Of a DNA stretch of 64,000 bases, positions 36,435 through 46,196 are shown in pieces. The position numbers and the translations under genes are program-made. Under the pieces are notes generated by a model. The model made no database searches, was not told where the DNA came from, and was given only the letters and a program-made list of their open reading frames with translations. This DNA is from Desulfovibrio subterraneus (GTDB taxonomy: Bacteria > Desulfobacterota > Desulfovibrionia > Desulfovibrionales > Desulfovibrionaceae), in contig NZ_BLVO01000013.1 of the NCBI RefSeq assembly GCF_013340285.1, positions 789,574-853,573 on the forward strand, read 5' to 3'. Numbering within the stretch: position 1 is the first letter of the stretch; the number at the start of each line of letters is the position of its first letter.

Positions 36435-37883
36435 CTACGCAGGTTCGATGAGAATCATCGAACGGGCAGCCTTGGTTTCATCAAGACGGCGGACAGGGGT
36501 CTTCAGCGGTGCTTCCTGCAGGGCCACGGGATCAGTCTTCGCGCTTTCAAGAATCTCGATGAGGTCATCCACAAAGGCGTCCAGCGTTTCCTTGCTTTCC
36601 GTCTCGGTGGGCTCGAACATCATGCATTCCTTGACGATCAGCGGGAAGTAGATGGTGGGAGCATGGTAGCCCCTGTCCAGCAGGGCCTTGGCGATATCCA
36701 GCGCGCGCACGCCGCAGGATGCCTGCTGGTCGCACGCGGAGGCCACGAATTCATGCATGCATATCCTGTTGTAGGGGATGTGCAGGTAGTCTTCGAGGCG
36801 CTTGCGCATGTAGTTCGCGTTCAACACGGCGTATTCGGAGGCGCGGGTAAGGCCTTCGCCGCCGAGACGCAGGATGTAGGCATAGGCCTTCAGTACGACA
36901 CCGAAGTTGCCGTAGAAGGGTGCCATGAACCCGATGGACTTGGGATAGTCGTAGTTCAGGAAGAGGCGGCCATCGCGCAGCTTGTCCACACGGGAGATGG
37001 GCAGGAAAGGCTTGAGGCGCTCGGAAACACCAACAGGACCGGCACCGGGGCCGCCGCCGCCATGCGGGGTGGCAAGGGTCTTGTGGAGGTTGAGGTGCAC
37101 CACGTCGAAGCCCACGTCGCCCACACGCATCTTGCCCATGATGGCGTTCAGGTTTGCGCCGTCGTAGTAGAGCAGGGCGTCAATCTTGCGCAGCTTCTCC
37201 ACGATTTCGGGGAGATGCTTCTCAAACAGGCCCAGCGTATTGGGGCAGGTCATCATCAGGGCGGCCACGTCGTCGTCCAGCACGGCATCAAGAGCCGCGG
37301 GGTCGAGCATGCCGTCCTTGGACTCGATGTTCACCACTTCGAATCCGGCCAGCGCGGCAGATGCGGGGTTGGTGCCGTGTGCGGAGTCGGGGCAGATGAC
37401 TTTGGTCTTCTTGTTGCCCTTGTCCTTGTGATATGCGGCAATGAGCATTGCGCCGGTGAGTTCGCCGTGAGCGCCCGCCATGGGGTGCAGGGTGAAGGCG
37501 CTCATGCCCGTGAGTTCGCAGAGCATGCGCTCGGTTTCGTACATGACCTCAAGCGCGCCCTGCGTATACAGACCGGCACTCTTGATCTGGGGCAGCAGCG
37601 GGTGCAGCCTTGAGAAACCGGGCAGCGCAGCTACCTGTTCGGTGAACTTGGGGTTGTACTTCATGGTACAGGAGCCAAGCGGGTAGAAGTTGGAATCAAC
37701 CCCGTAGTTCAGGCGGCTTAGACGGGTGAAGTGACGCACCACGTCCAGTTCGCTCATTTCCGGCAGTGCGGGCCGCTTGGCGCGCAGCAGGTTCTTGGGG
37801 ATGAAAGATTCCGCGCGTTCTTCCGGCATGGGGGGCAGACAGGCGGTACGTCCGGGGACGGATTGTGCGAATGCGGTCTTCAT
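36435..37883 (-). CDS. gcvPB: Glycine dehydrogenase (decarboxylating), subunit 2
   Basis: A 482-residue protein carrying the PLP lysine in HLNLHKTLATPHGGGGPGAG. It is the C-terminal half of the P protein found as a separate chain in many anaerobes and archaea. With GcvPA it decarboxylates glycine and passes the aminomethyl group to lipoyl-GcvH. Its start overlaps the gcvPA stop (TAATG). Confidence 0.97.
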   Translation of the reverse strand: MKTAFAQSVPGRTACLPPMPEERAESFIPKNLLRAKRPALPEMSELDVVRHFTRLSRLNYGVDSNFYPLGSCTMKYNPKFTEQVAALPGFSRLHPLLPQIKSAGLYTQGALEVMYETERMLCELTGMSAFTLHPMAGAHGELTGAMLIAAYHKDKGNKKTKVICPDSAHGTNPASAALAGFEVVNIESKDGMLDPAALDAVLDDDVAALMMTCPNTLGLFEKHLPEIVEKLRKIDALLYYDGANLNAIMGKMRVGDVGFDVVHLNLHKTLATPHGGGGPGAGPVGVSERLKPFLPISRVDKLRDGRLFLNYDYPKSIGFMAPFYGNFGVVLKAYAYILRLGGEGLTRASEYAVLNANYMRKRLEDYLHIPYNRICMHEFVASACDQQASCGVRALDIAKALLDRGYHAPTIYFPLIVKECMMFEPTETESKETLDAFVDDLIEILESAKTDPVALQEAPLKTPVRRLDETKAARSMILIEPA

Positions 37884-39214
37884 TACAGTATCCCTCCCAG
37901 CATTTCGGCCAGAATGCCGACCTGTTCAAAGGTGTGTTTTTCCGTGCAGGCAACGAGCAGGACGTCGTCCATATCCTTGTAGTAGCGTCCGAGCGGCACA
38001 CCTGCCACGAAGCCGCGTTCCACCAGCTTGTCCACGGCCTCAAAGGCGCTGATGGGCAGACGGATGGCCACTTCGTTGCCGAAGGGCGCGTCGTTCAGCA
38101 GTTCAACACCGGGAATGGCGGTCAGGCGGTCTGCAAGATAGTGGGTGCGCTCCATGGAAAGCTCGGCCGTGCGGATAAGCCCTTCGGGGCCCAGCAGGCA
38201 CATGTGGATAAGCGCGCGCAGTGCGCACAGGGCCTGGTTGGAGCAGATGTTGGAAGTCGCCTTGGCGCGGCGGATGTGCTGTTCGCGGGCCTGCAGGGTG
38301 AGCACGTAGCCGGTGCGGCCTTCAAGGTCTTCGGTGCGGCCGACAATGCGGCCGGGCATCTGGCGGACCAGCTTTTCGGTGCATGCCATGATGCCGAGGT
38401 AGGGGCCGCCGAAGGACAGGGGCTGGCCGAGGCTCTGGCCTTCTGCCACGGTGATGTCTGCGCCCATTTCGCCGGGGGTCTTCAGAACGGACTGCATGAC
38501 CGGATACACGGAAATGACGCCAAGGGCCTTCTTCTCGTGTGCATGGGCAAAGAGTTCGGTGAAGTCGTTGACATTGCCGAAGAAGTTGGGGTTCTGCACC
38601 ACCACGGCTGCGCATTTGTCGTCAATGGCGGCCTTCAGTCCCTCGATGTCGGTCATGCCGTCCATATGCGGCACGGTGACGAACTCGATATTGAGGTTCG
38701 AGGTGTAGGAGGTGAGCATGGTCCGGTAGATGGGACTCACTGCCTCGGAGACGACGATCTTGTTCCGCTTGGTGGCGCGCACTGCCATCATCATGGCTTC
38801 GAAGATGGCGGAGCCGCCGTCATAAACGGATGCGTTGGATGCGTCCATGTCCAGAAGGCGGCATACCGCAGTCTGGAACTCGAAAATGGCCTGCAGCGTT
38901 CCCTGCGAGGATTCGGGCTGGTAGGGCGTGTAGGCCGTGTAGAATTCGCCGCGGGAGATGAGCGCGTCTACGGCTTTGGGGATATGATGATCGTAGAAAC
39001 CGGCACCGAGGAAGCTGACGAGGTCGGTACGGTTCTTTCCGGCCAGTTCTTCAAAGTACGAGCAGACTTCCATTTCGCTCATGCCTTCCGGCAGGTCGAA
39101 GCTCTTGGGCCGCATGTTGGCGGGAATGTCTGCGAAAAGATCTTCCATGGTGGTGACGCCGATGACGTCCAGCATGGCCTTCAGGTCTTCCTGAGTATGA
39201 GGAACGAAAGGCAT
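37883..39214 (-). CDS. gcvPA: Glycine dehydrogenase (decarboxylating), subunit 1
   Basis: A 443-residue protein, the N-terminal half of the P protein, with the family start MPFVPHTQEDLKAMLDVIGV and the FLGAGFYDHHIPKAVDALISRGEF motif. It works as an alpha2beta2 partner of GcvPB. AGGAGG is 4 nt before the ATG. The 372-bp gap to gcvH upstream means either a separate promoter or a long intercistronic leader. Confidence 0.97.
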   Translation of the reverse strand: MPFVPHTQEDLKAMLDVIGVTTMEDLFADIPANMRPKSFDLPEGMSEMEVCSYFEELAGKNRTDLVSFLGAGFYDHHIPKAVDALISRGEFYTAYTPYQPESSQGTLQAIFEFQTAVCRLLDMDASNASVYDGGSAIFEAMMMAVRATKRNKIVVSEAVSPIYRTMLTSYTSNLNIEFVTVPHMDGMTDIEGLKAAIDDKCAAVVVQNPNFFGNVNDFTELFAHAHEKKALGVISVYPVMQSVLKTPGEMGADITVAEGQSLGQPLSFGGPYLGIMACTEKLVRQMPGRIVGRTEDLEGRTGYVLTLQAREQHIRRAKATSNICSNQALCALRALIHMCLLGPEGLIRTAELSMERTHYLADRLTAIPGVELLNDAPFGNEVAIRLPISAFEAVDKLVERGFVAGVPLGRYYKDMDDVLLVACTEKHTFEQVGILAEMLGGIL

Positions 39215-39586
39215 AGGGCCTCCTGTGGCCTGTGCGTTGGAAAACGCGTGTCTCTGCCGTTGGCAGGGTCATGCAGTTGCCTGCATTTGCATGGGGAGCG
39301 GGAAGTCTACATGATCCGCTCCCGCCTGGAAGACAGGGAAGGGCGTCGTGTGTTCAGGCAGCGGGGTACCGTTTTGCTGATTGGCAGGGCAGGGATGCAC
39401 TTGCAGGGCACATGTATGCTGTGACCGTCCGGAACAGATCATTCTGTGCGGAAGCGGGACAACGCCGACATGTGCTTGTCATATTGCAAGGGCGCATCGG
39501 CACAGCCAATGCGAAAAGACCCGCCCCGGATTCTGCAAGAGGAAGCAGGCTCGGGACGCACCTTGTACCCGCGGCCGAAGCCGCGC
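39215..39586. other. 372-bp gene-free stretch between gcvH and gcvPA
   Basis: No gene seen on either strand. At the gcvH end a perfect 6-bp stem with a four-base loop (CGCGGC-CGAA-GCCGCG, 39570-39585) begins two bases after the gcvH stop codon; in the RNA it is closed by UUCG and has no T run. I looked for a glycine riboswitch core and did not find one. Confidence 0.5.
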
Positions 39587-39970
39587 CTAGTGGTCTTCGC
39601 TGGCAGCCAGTTCCGCGTATTCGGTGGCGGAGAGCAGGTTGGCGGGTTCGTCGGAAATGCGAACCTTGATCAGCCAGCCGTCTTCGAAAGCCGATTCGTT
39701 CACCTTTTCGGGGTTGTCTTCAAGGGCTTCGTTCACGGCAATGACTTCACCGCTTACAGGGGCGTACAGTTCGCTGGCAGCCTTGACGGACTCGATGGAG
39801 CCCATTTCCGTGCCGGCTTCCACAGTGTCACCCACGGCAGGCAGTTCGACGAAGGTGATGTCGCCGAGCAGTTCCTGTGCGTAATCGGTAATGCCGATGA
39901 CTGCAGTGTCGCCGTCAATGTCGGCCCATTCGTGGGATTTGCTGTAGAGAAGATTCTCAGGGGTTTTCAT
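39587..39970 (-). CDS. gcvH: Glycine cleavage system H protein
   Basis: A 127-residue protein with lipoylation lysine K63 in [20 protein letters not shown] and the family start [20 protein letters not shown]. It carries the aminomethyl group between P, T and L proteins on its lipoyl arm. SD GGAGG lies 9 nt upstream. The T protein gene is absent from this window. Confidence 0.97.
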   Translation of the reverse strand: MKTPENLLYSKSHEWADIDGDTAVIGITDYAQELLGDITFVELPAVGDTVEAGTEMGSIESVKAASELYAPVSGEVIAVNEALEDNPEKVNESAFEDGWLIKVRISDEPANLLSATEYAELAASEDH

Positions 39971-40137
39971 AGAGGGAAGCCTCCTGCGTTAGGTGTTGTT
40001 GTGGTTGTGGTTTGCGGGGAAAACCCCGCGAGTGATTCTTGGTTCTGCATACCCTTGGACTCGGCTATGGGCAAGTCCCCGGTGTGTGTTTTCTGCAAAA
40101 AAAGCTTTGTTTAGTGATCAAAGCCTCAGATGGCTGT

Positions 40138-40181
40138 GAAAAACAAATGGCCAGCGCACACTTGGGTGGGGCTGGCCATTT
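40138..40181 (-). terminator. Terminator downstream of the receiver protein gene
   Basis: CAAATGGCCAGC pairs with GCTGGCCATTTG (12 bp). On the minus strand it is followed by a T-rich GTTTTCAC tail. It lies about 20 bp after the receiver stop codon. Confidence 0.8.
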
Positions 40182-40198
40182 GCAGTATTCAGTCTGTG

Positions 40199-40612
40199 TT
40201 ATTCTGCAGACTTCTCGAGGGTGACACCCAGAGACTGGATCTCATCCAGAAGAGTCTGCTTGCGGATGGGTTTTACGATGTAGCTGATGGCATCGCCAAG
40301 GAAGAATGCATCGTGCACTTCCTTGTTATCATCAAGTCCGGAGATCATGATGACCTTGGTGGCCTTGTCGCCAGCTATGCCCATTTCTTTTTCAACTTCA
40401 CGGATTTCGCGCAGGGCATCCTGCCCGTCCATGTTGGGCATCATGATGTCGAGCGTGATGACATCATAGGGTTCACCGTCTTTGAGGGCAGCACGGAACG
40501 CCTCCACACCTTCCTCTCCGTCAGCCGCAACTTCGACATATCCGTAGGGGTGCAGAATTTTCTGAACCAGCCTGCGGCTGTCAAAGTCATCATCAATGAC
40601 AAGAAATTTCAT
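40199..40612 (-). CDS. CheY-like single-domain response regulator
   Basis: A 137-residue receiver domain without an output domain. The acidic pocket is D7-D9, the phosphoacceptor D55 (ITLDIMMPNMDG) and the conserved lysine K114 (YIVKPIRK). It resembles CheY-type signal relays, which act by protein contact. SD GGAGG lies 7 nt upstream. No kinase is adjacent; possible partners in the window are the Hpt protein and the hybrid kinase. Its gene is 72 bp downstream of the pgm stop. Confidence 0.9.
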   Translation of the reverse strand: MKFLVIDDDFDSRRLVQKILHPYGYVEVAADGEEGVEAFRAALKDGEPYDVITLDIMMPNMDGQDALREIREVEKEMGIAGDKATKVIMISGLDDNKEVHDAFFLGDAISYIVKPIRKQTLLDEIQSLGVTLEKSAE

Positions 40613-40684
40613 TCAATTCCTCCAAATGTTCCAGAGAGGTATCGCGCGTAACTCTACTCTCCATCCTTGCGGTCGTCAACACGC

Positions 40685-42331
40685 TTAGGCACCTGCGGCG
40701 GCAAACGCATCGGCCACAATCTGCCGTGCCTCCGCCTGCAGGGTTTTCAGGTGTTCGGGGCCGGCAAAGCTCTCTGTGTAAATCTTGTACACGTCTTCCG
40801 TGCCTGAAGGACGGGCGGCAAACCAGCCCTCTTCAGTTACAACCTTCAGCCCGCCTATGGGCGCGCCGTTTGCCGGAGCACTGGTAAGTTTGGCCGTTAT
40901 GGGGTTGCCCGCCAGCGTGTCGGCGCGCACGGCGGACGGGTCCAGATTTTTCAGCGCCTTTTTCTGCTCCGGGTTGGCCGGTGCCTCAAGGCGTTCATAA
41001 ATGGGGGTGCCGTGGCGCTCTGTAAGCGCAGTATACTGCTGCTGCGGGTCCTTGCCGGTAACGGCAAGAATCTCGCAGGCCAGAAGGTTCATGATTATGC
41101 CGTCCTTGTCGGTGGACCACACCTTTCCGTTCTTGCGCAGGAAGCTTGCTCCCGCGCTTTCTTCGCCACCGAAACCATACGAGCCATCGATAAGGCCGCT
41201 GACGAACCACTTGAAGCCGACAGGCACTTCGCTGACCGTGCGGCCCAGCTCCTTACCTACCCTGTCAATCATGGAGCTCGATACCAGTGTCTTGCCTATG
41301 GAGGCATCCGGCCGCCAGTTGGGACGGTGCGTAAACAGATACTGAATGGCAGCGGCAAGATAGTGGTTGGGATTCATCAGTCCGGTTTTGGTCACAATGC
41401 CGTGCCTGTCCGTATCCGGGTCGTTGCCGCAGGCAATGTCGTAGGAGGCGCTCATGTGTATCAAGTTGCTCATGGCCCATGGCGATGAGCAATCCATGCG
41501 GATCTTTCCATCCTTGTCCACGGGCATGAAGCGGAACGTGGGGTCCGTCTCCTTGTTCACGACTGTGATATCCAGCTTGTATCGCTTGGCAATGGGTTCC
41601 CAGTAGGCAAGACCGGCACCGCCGAGCGGGTCTACGCCGATCTTCAGTCCGGCCTTGGATATGGCGTCCATGTCGAGGATGGAGGCGAGGTCGCGGACGT
41701 AGGGAGAAATATAATCGTACGAACGGGTTGTATCCGCCTTGCGAGCACGGGAAAGGGGAATGCGCTGTACGTCCCTGTTGGCGGTGCTGAGCAGCTCGTT
41801 TGCACGGCGCTCAATCCACACGGTGGCATCGGTATCCGCAGGTCCGCCGTGCGGGGGATTGTACTTGAATCCGCCATCGGCAGGCGGGTTGTGCGAGGGC
41901 GTTATGACAATGCCATCCGCAAGGCTGCCGCCCGCCGCGTTGAAAGACAGAATGGCGTGGGAAATGACGGGCGTGGGAACGTAGCCGTCCTGCGCATCAA
42001 TGCAGACAGTCACGCCGTTTGCGGCCAGCACTTCCAGAGCCGTGTCGTGGGCTGGTTCAGAGAGGGCATGCGTATCCCTGCCCATGAAGAGTGGCCCGCT
42101 AATGCCGTTCTGCCTGCGGTAGTCACATACCGCCTGTGTGATGGCAGCAATATGTGCCTCGTTGAAGCTGCATTTCAGCGAGCTGCCCCTGTGGCCCGAT
42201 GTGCCGAAAGCCACTCTCTGCGCGGGTTCCTGCATGTCGGGTTGCAGCGTGAAATAGGCGGAGACCAGCTTGGGAATATTGACGAGCAGTTCGGGTGGGC
42301 ACTTCTTGCCTGCGAGCGGATGGATGGCCAT
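40685..42331 (-). CDS. pgm: Phosphoglucomutase, alpha-D-glucose specific
   Basis: A 548-residue protein. Motifs: [20 protein letters not shown], the phosphoserine loop [11 protein letters not shown], the Mg loop DPDTDRHG, sugar-binding [13 protein letters not shown] and a C-terminal phosphate-binding [12 protein letters not shown]. It interconverts glucose 1- and 6-phosphate, feeding glycogen and envelope sugars. Its length matches the E. coli Pgm type. SD CAGGAA lies 6 nt upstream. Confidence 0.97.
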   Translation of the reverse strand: MAIHPLAGKKCPPELLVNIPKLVSAYFTLQPDMQEPAQRVAFGTSGHRGSSLKCSFNEAHIAAITQAVCDYRRQNGISGPLFMGRDTHALSEPAHDTALEVLAANGVTVCIDAQDGYVPTPVISHAILSFNAAGGSLADGIVITPSHNPPADGGFKYNPPHGGPADTDATVWIERRANELLSTANRDVQRIPLSRARKADTTRSYDYISPYVRDLASILDMDAISKAGLKIGVDPLGGAGLAYWEPIAKRYKLDITVVNKETDPTFRFMPVDKDGKIRMDCSSPWAMSNLIHMSASYDIACGNDPDTDRHGIVTKTGLMNPNHYLAAAIQYLFTHRPNWRPDASIGKTLVSSSMIDRVGKELGRTVSEVPVGFKWFVSGLIDGSYGFGGEESAGASFLRKNGKVWSTDKDGIIMNLLACEILAVTGKDPQQQYTALTERHGTPIYERLEAPANPEQKKALKNLDPSAVRADTLAGNPITAKLTSAPANGAPIGGLKVVTEEGWFAARPSGTEDVYKIYTESFAGPEHLKTLQAEARQIVADAFAAAGA

Positions 42332-42647
42332 GCGGATTCCTGTTCAGGTATGCGGTTACAAACGGATCATGGAGCAGTTCTATACCTGTAACAAACCAGA
42401 ATCTCAAGACATGGTGCGAAGTTATAACATGGAGTGCAATGAAATACCGGAGAGAAGGACGGGTGTCTGGCGAGAACCTCTTATGTTTACGGTATATTCT
42501 AAGTATGTTGATCTCTTAGCCAGAATGCCGTCGCTTCGCTCCGTTATGCACAGATATAAGCAATACGCATGCCACTGGAGGGGGAATGTGATCGCGCCGG
42601 CGGGCCATCGCACACAGCAACGCATGCTGATATAAAAGAGTATTATA
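42332..42647. other. 316-bp gene-free stretch between pgm and the hybrid kinase gene
   Basis: No gene supported. An A/T-rich inverted repeat (CTGATATAA/TTATATCAG, 42627-42651) overlaps the kinase stop codon; without a T run it is at best a weak terminator. The pgm promoter should lie here. Confidence 0.5.
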
Positions 42648-45600
42648 TCAGTGTGTTGAATCGTTGATTATTGCGTTTCCCGAGAGCAGGTCGTCTATGC
42701 GGGAGAGGTAGCTATTTACCTCTGAAATAGTCTGATGAATGCCAAGGCGAAGGCTGGGGAAAATATGCATGGCTTGCGTCAAATCTTCGTTGCGGGCGGC
42801 GTCTTCCAGCTCTTTTGCCATTTGGGCAAGCGCTGCAGCTCCTATGTTCCTGATGGAAGATTTTACGGAATGGGTAAGGCGCTCAAGTTCCCTGCAGTTT
42901 CCTTTCATAAGACATTCTTCAAGCGCGGTTGTCGTGCCCGGCATGGTCTGGGCATAGAGCGTGAGCAACGTGATTATGACATTCCTTCTGCCTGAAAGCA
43001 GACGGCTGATTTCATCGAAATCGGAGAGTTTGGTCGCCGGAGATACCGCTTGCTCCTCGGCCTGAGTTTTCACGGGGACATATTCCAGACCCCGGTGGGG
43101 GAAAATGTCGAGGAGTAGCTGGCGCAGGTCTTCAATCGCAAGCGGCTTGGAAAGACAGGCATTGAAACCGGCTTCTGCAAATCTGGGCTGCTCCTCGGAA
43201 CGGATATGTGCGCTCAGAGCGATGAGAGGAATGTGCGGAGAAACAGCAGGAAGGGTGCCGGACCGTATTTTTCTGGCAGTGTCTATCCCGTCCAGAACCG
43301 GCATCTGTATATCCATGAGCACGAGGTCGAATTCCTGCTTTTCCAGAAGTTCCAGCGCCTTTTCTCCGTTTTCGGCGATGGTGGCCACATGATTGTCTAA
43401 CTCCAGCATCTGGGCAATGACGATCTGGTTAAAAGGATTGTCTTCGGCAACAAGGATGCGAAGTCCCTCTATAACCTTGCGCATGGAGTTATCCGGCTTC
43501 CGTGAAGGTAGCGGAGCTTCATTGCCTTTGTATTGTCCGAAGGGGATGGAGACGTGAAACGTTGTTCCCGCCCCCACGGTGCTGCTGACGTTGATTTCTC
43601 CACCCATCATTTCGATAAGGTGTTTAGATATGGCAAGGCCGAGGCCAGCGCCGCCGAACTTGCGGGTAATAGAGCCGTCAGCCTGTGCAAAGCTCTGGAA
43701 TATGAGAGAAAGCTTGTTCTTGGGAATGCCGATTCCCGTATCCCGGATGGTGAAACTGAGCCACTCGGGAACATCCTGAAGTGCCTGCTGCTTTTCTGTG
43801 GCTGCGTTGCCGTCGTTTGAAAGGGCTTGTAATTCGGCGTGTGATTGCCGTGAGTCAGCGGAGGTATTCGTGATAGAGGCGCCATATTCCTGACGTTCGG
43901 GGGATACCCCGATGGTCACGGAGCCAGTATCCGTAAATTTGACGGCATTGCCCACAAGGTTGATCAATACCTGCCGTAGCCTGTCCCTGTCGCCGACAAC
44001 GCGCAGAGGTACGTCCGGCGTACAATCGGTGATAAGATGAATACCCTTGTTCTGTGCTTCAACCCTGAGAAGATCCTGAATGCCGCTGACAAGCTTGCGC
44101 GGGCTGAAGTCCGTATATTCCAGATCGATGGCTCCTGCTTCTATCCGGGCAAAATCAAGGAGCTGGTTGAGCAGTTTGAGCAGTGATGAAGCGGCGTCCC
44201 TGAGTACCTGCAGATTGTGTACTTTTTTCGGATCTGTCTCCATGCGCAGGTTCATATCGGCCATGCCCAGTATCGCCGTCATGGGGGTTCTGATCTCGTG
44301 GCTGATGTTGGCAAGGAATTGACTTTTTGCACGGTTGGCCATTTCAGCCGCTTCCTTGGCCTCTATGAGCAGATTTTCTGCTTCTTTCTGCAAGGTGATG
44401 TCATGGATGAATCCTTCAAACCCCGGTGTGCCTTCGGGGGTGTTGAACACTCTGGCGTTTTCAACTACCCATAAATTTTTTCCTGTAAAGGTAACAACCT
44501 GCGCTTCAAAATTGTGGATAAAGCCGTACTTGTTCATGCGGCGCAGGAATTCTCTGCGGCTTTCCGGCCTTGCATAGAAGGCGTCCAGCTTGTCCTGCAA
44601 GGCTGCCCGCATCTCTTCTTCGCAGGAGTATTCGAACATGCTGACCAGGGCCGGATTCAAACTGAGCAGCTTGCCTTCTTCCGTGCTCTGATAAATGCCA
44701 TACGGAGCATTGCTGAAAATGGTTCTGTAGTTTTCTTCTGCAACGGCCAGTGCGGCCAGAGTTCTCTGCTGGTCGGTGATGTCTTCAAAGCTGTCCACAG
44801 CGCCGATTATGTTGCCGGCGGAATCAAAAAGGGGTTCCCTGTTCTTGATGACAGTGCGGACAGATCCTGATCGGGTACGGATTTCATACTGGATGCCACG
44901 GCTGGAAACGGGGCCGATGGTGTGGCCTATGGTACCGGAATTCACATAGAAAAAGCTGTAGTGCCTCCCTATGGCTTCTTCTGACGGGTAACCGGTAATT
45001 TCTTCCGCCCTGTTGTTCCAGGCGGTAACCAATCCGCTTTGATTCAGTGAGACGATGGCGCTCGGTATGACCATGTTGACCTTCTCGGCCTGACTGCGCA
45101 GCGCAACCTCCCTTTCTTCGGCACTCTTTCTGTCCCGTATTTCCTGCTGCAGCAGGGTGTTCTGCAGCTGGATACGTTCTCTGTTGTTGCTTGCCTCTTC
45201 AAGGCGCGCTTTGAGTGATGTGTTACGCAGGTCCAGCCGGACTGCAAGCAGCGCGGTAACAAGCGTGGCCGAGGCTATGAGTGATAGCAGAAACAGTTTC
45301 AGTTGCGGGTGAGCAAGGCCGTATACATCGTCGATTTCAAAAACAGATACCAGTTCATAGGATGAGTTGGGAATGGAAAGCCGTATGGCCTGCAGCTTTG
45401 GCAGAAGAGAGCCGTCACCGCCTGCAAAAGGGAGCGGCTCTATGTATCCCAGCCGCAACCCCGTGAGTTTGTATGCCGGAAACTGCGCGGGGCTGTCATC
45501 CGAGATGGGGATGGGAGGATTATCGGGATGCAGCAGGAAGGACTTGTGAGGGGTGTCTGTGGAGAATTGTGAGAGATATGCTTTCAGAGAGTGTACAGGA

Positions 45601-46196
45601 ATGGAACTGAAAATATGCCCTACAACTATTCCATCATGTATGTATGGAAGTGTTATGATAATATTCTTTGAATTTCCGGTATATATCCGGGTTGTTTCGG
45701 CTTTTTGATAGTTGCTGTCATCTTGCTGGAGGGTGAAATCCGAGTTGCAGTAGTCAGCTGATGGATACTTTTTGAGAATGTTTAATGAATTGTCTGTGGA
45801 CTTGTAACCTATGTGACAGTAAATCGGCGTTCCATTGATTACATTCAGGAAGAGAAAACGCTCGAACTGATTTTCCATGAGACTGATGCTGGCTTCCAGA
45901 CCGTATTGACGAGGCATCCCCAGATCTTTTGTTCTGTAATATGCTGCCAGAGAGGGGTGCTGTGCCAGTTCGGTAATGTCGACAAGTTTGGTCTGAAAGA
46001 AATAGGAGATGGCGTGTGCTTCGCTGTTGGCTGAAGAAAGAAGGTGATGTCTGTTGGTATTGCTGAGAACAATATTCTGCTGATGCAGTTTTGCAATAAG
46101 CCAGAACAGGAATATCCCGACCGTAAATACGGCGGCATACAGGGCCAACCTTGTGTGTCGGGATATCTTTGTCAGAGAAGTATAATCATTCTTCAT
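42648..46196 (-). CDS. Membrane hybrid histidine kinase (PAS-PAS-HisKA-HATPase-REC-Hpt)
   Basis: A 1182-residue protein from the ATG at 46196; a TTG seven codons upstream is less likely. There are two membrane helices (about 16-36 and 305-325) around a large periplasmic sensor region. Two PAS domains follow, then HisKA with SHEIRTPMTAILGMADM, an HATPase domain with GTGIGIPK-like and GGAGLGLAISKHL boxes, a receiver with LMDIQMPVLDG, and a C-terminal Hpt with LTHSVKSS. This is a complete internal phosphorelay. It overlaps the upstream solute-binding protein gene by 11 bp, so the binding protein probably delivers its ligand signal to this sensor. Confidence 0.93.
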   Translation of the reverse strand: MKNDYTSLTKISRHTRLALYAAVFTVGIFLFWLIAKLHQQNIVLSNTNRHHLLSSANSEAHAISYFFQTKLVDITELAQHPSLAAYYRTKDLGMPRQYGLEASISLMENQFERFLFLNVINGTPIYCHIGYKSTDNSLNILKKYPSADYCNSDFTLQQDDSNYQKAETTRIYTGNSKNIIITLPYIHDGIVVGHIFSSIPVHSLKAYLSQFSTDTPHKSFLLHPDNPPIPISDDSPAQFPAYKLTGLRLGYIEPLPFAGGDGSLLPKLQAIRLSIPNSSYELVSVFEIDDVYGLAHPQLKLFLLSLIASATLVTALLAVRLDLRNTSLKARLEEASNNRERIQLQNTLLQQEIRDRKSAEEREVALRSQAEKVNMVIPSAIVSLNQSGLVTAWNNRAEEITGYPSEEAIGRHYSFFYVNSGTIGHTIGPVSSRGIQYEIRTRSGSVRTVIKNREPLFDSAGNIIGAVDSFEDITDQQRTLAALAVAEENYRTIFSNAPYGIYQSTEEGKLLSLNPALVSMFEYSCEEEMRAALQDKLDAFYARPESRREFLRRMNKYGFIHNFEAQVVTFTGKNLWVVENARVFNTPEGTPGFEGFIHDITLQKEAENLLIEAKEAAEMANRAKSQFLANISHEIRTPMTAILGMADMNLRMETDPKKVHNLQVLRDAASSLLKLLNQLLDFARIEAGAIDLEYTDFSPRKLVSGIQDLLRVEAQNKGIHLITDCTPDVPLRVVGDRDRLRQVLINLVGNAVKFTDTGSVTIGVSPERQEYGASITNTSADSRQSHAELQALSNDGNAATEKQQALQDVPEWLSFTIRDTGIGIPKNKLSLIFQSFAQADGSITRKFGGAGLGLAISKHLIEMMGGEINVSSTVGAGTTFHVSIPFGQYKGNEAPLPSRKPDNSMRKVIEGLRILVAEDNPFNQIVIAQMLELDNHVATIAENGEKALELLEKQEFDLVLMDIQMPVLDGIDTARKIRSGTLPAVSPHIPLIALSAHIRSEEQPRFAEAGFNACLSKPLAIEDLRQLLLDIFPHRGLEYVPVKTQAEEQAVSPATKLSDFDEISRLLSGRRNVIITLLTLYAQTMPGTTTALEECLMKGNCRELERLTHSVKSSIRNIGAAALAQMAKELEDAARNEDLTQAMHIFPSLRLGIHQTISEVNSYLSRIDDLLSGNAIINDSTH

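Noticed and set aside
35122-36651. A 509-codon plus-strand frame
   Set aside because: Antisense to lpd and the end of gcvPB, histidine- and glycine-rich with no domain.
37865-39424. A 519-codon open frame on the plus strand
   Set aside because: It lies fully antisense to gcvPA, which has clear family motifs and an SD; high G/C third positions leave long antisense frames open.
39971-40198. Glycine riboswitch upstream of gcvH
   Set aside because: The conserved aptamer core was not found on the minus strand; only a short G/C hairpin is present.
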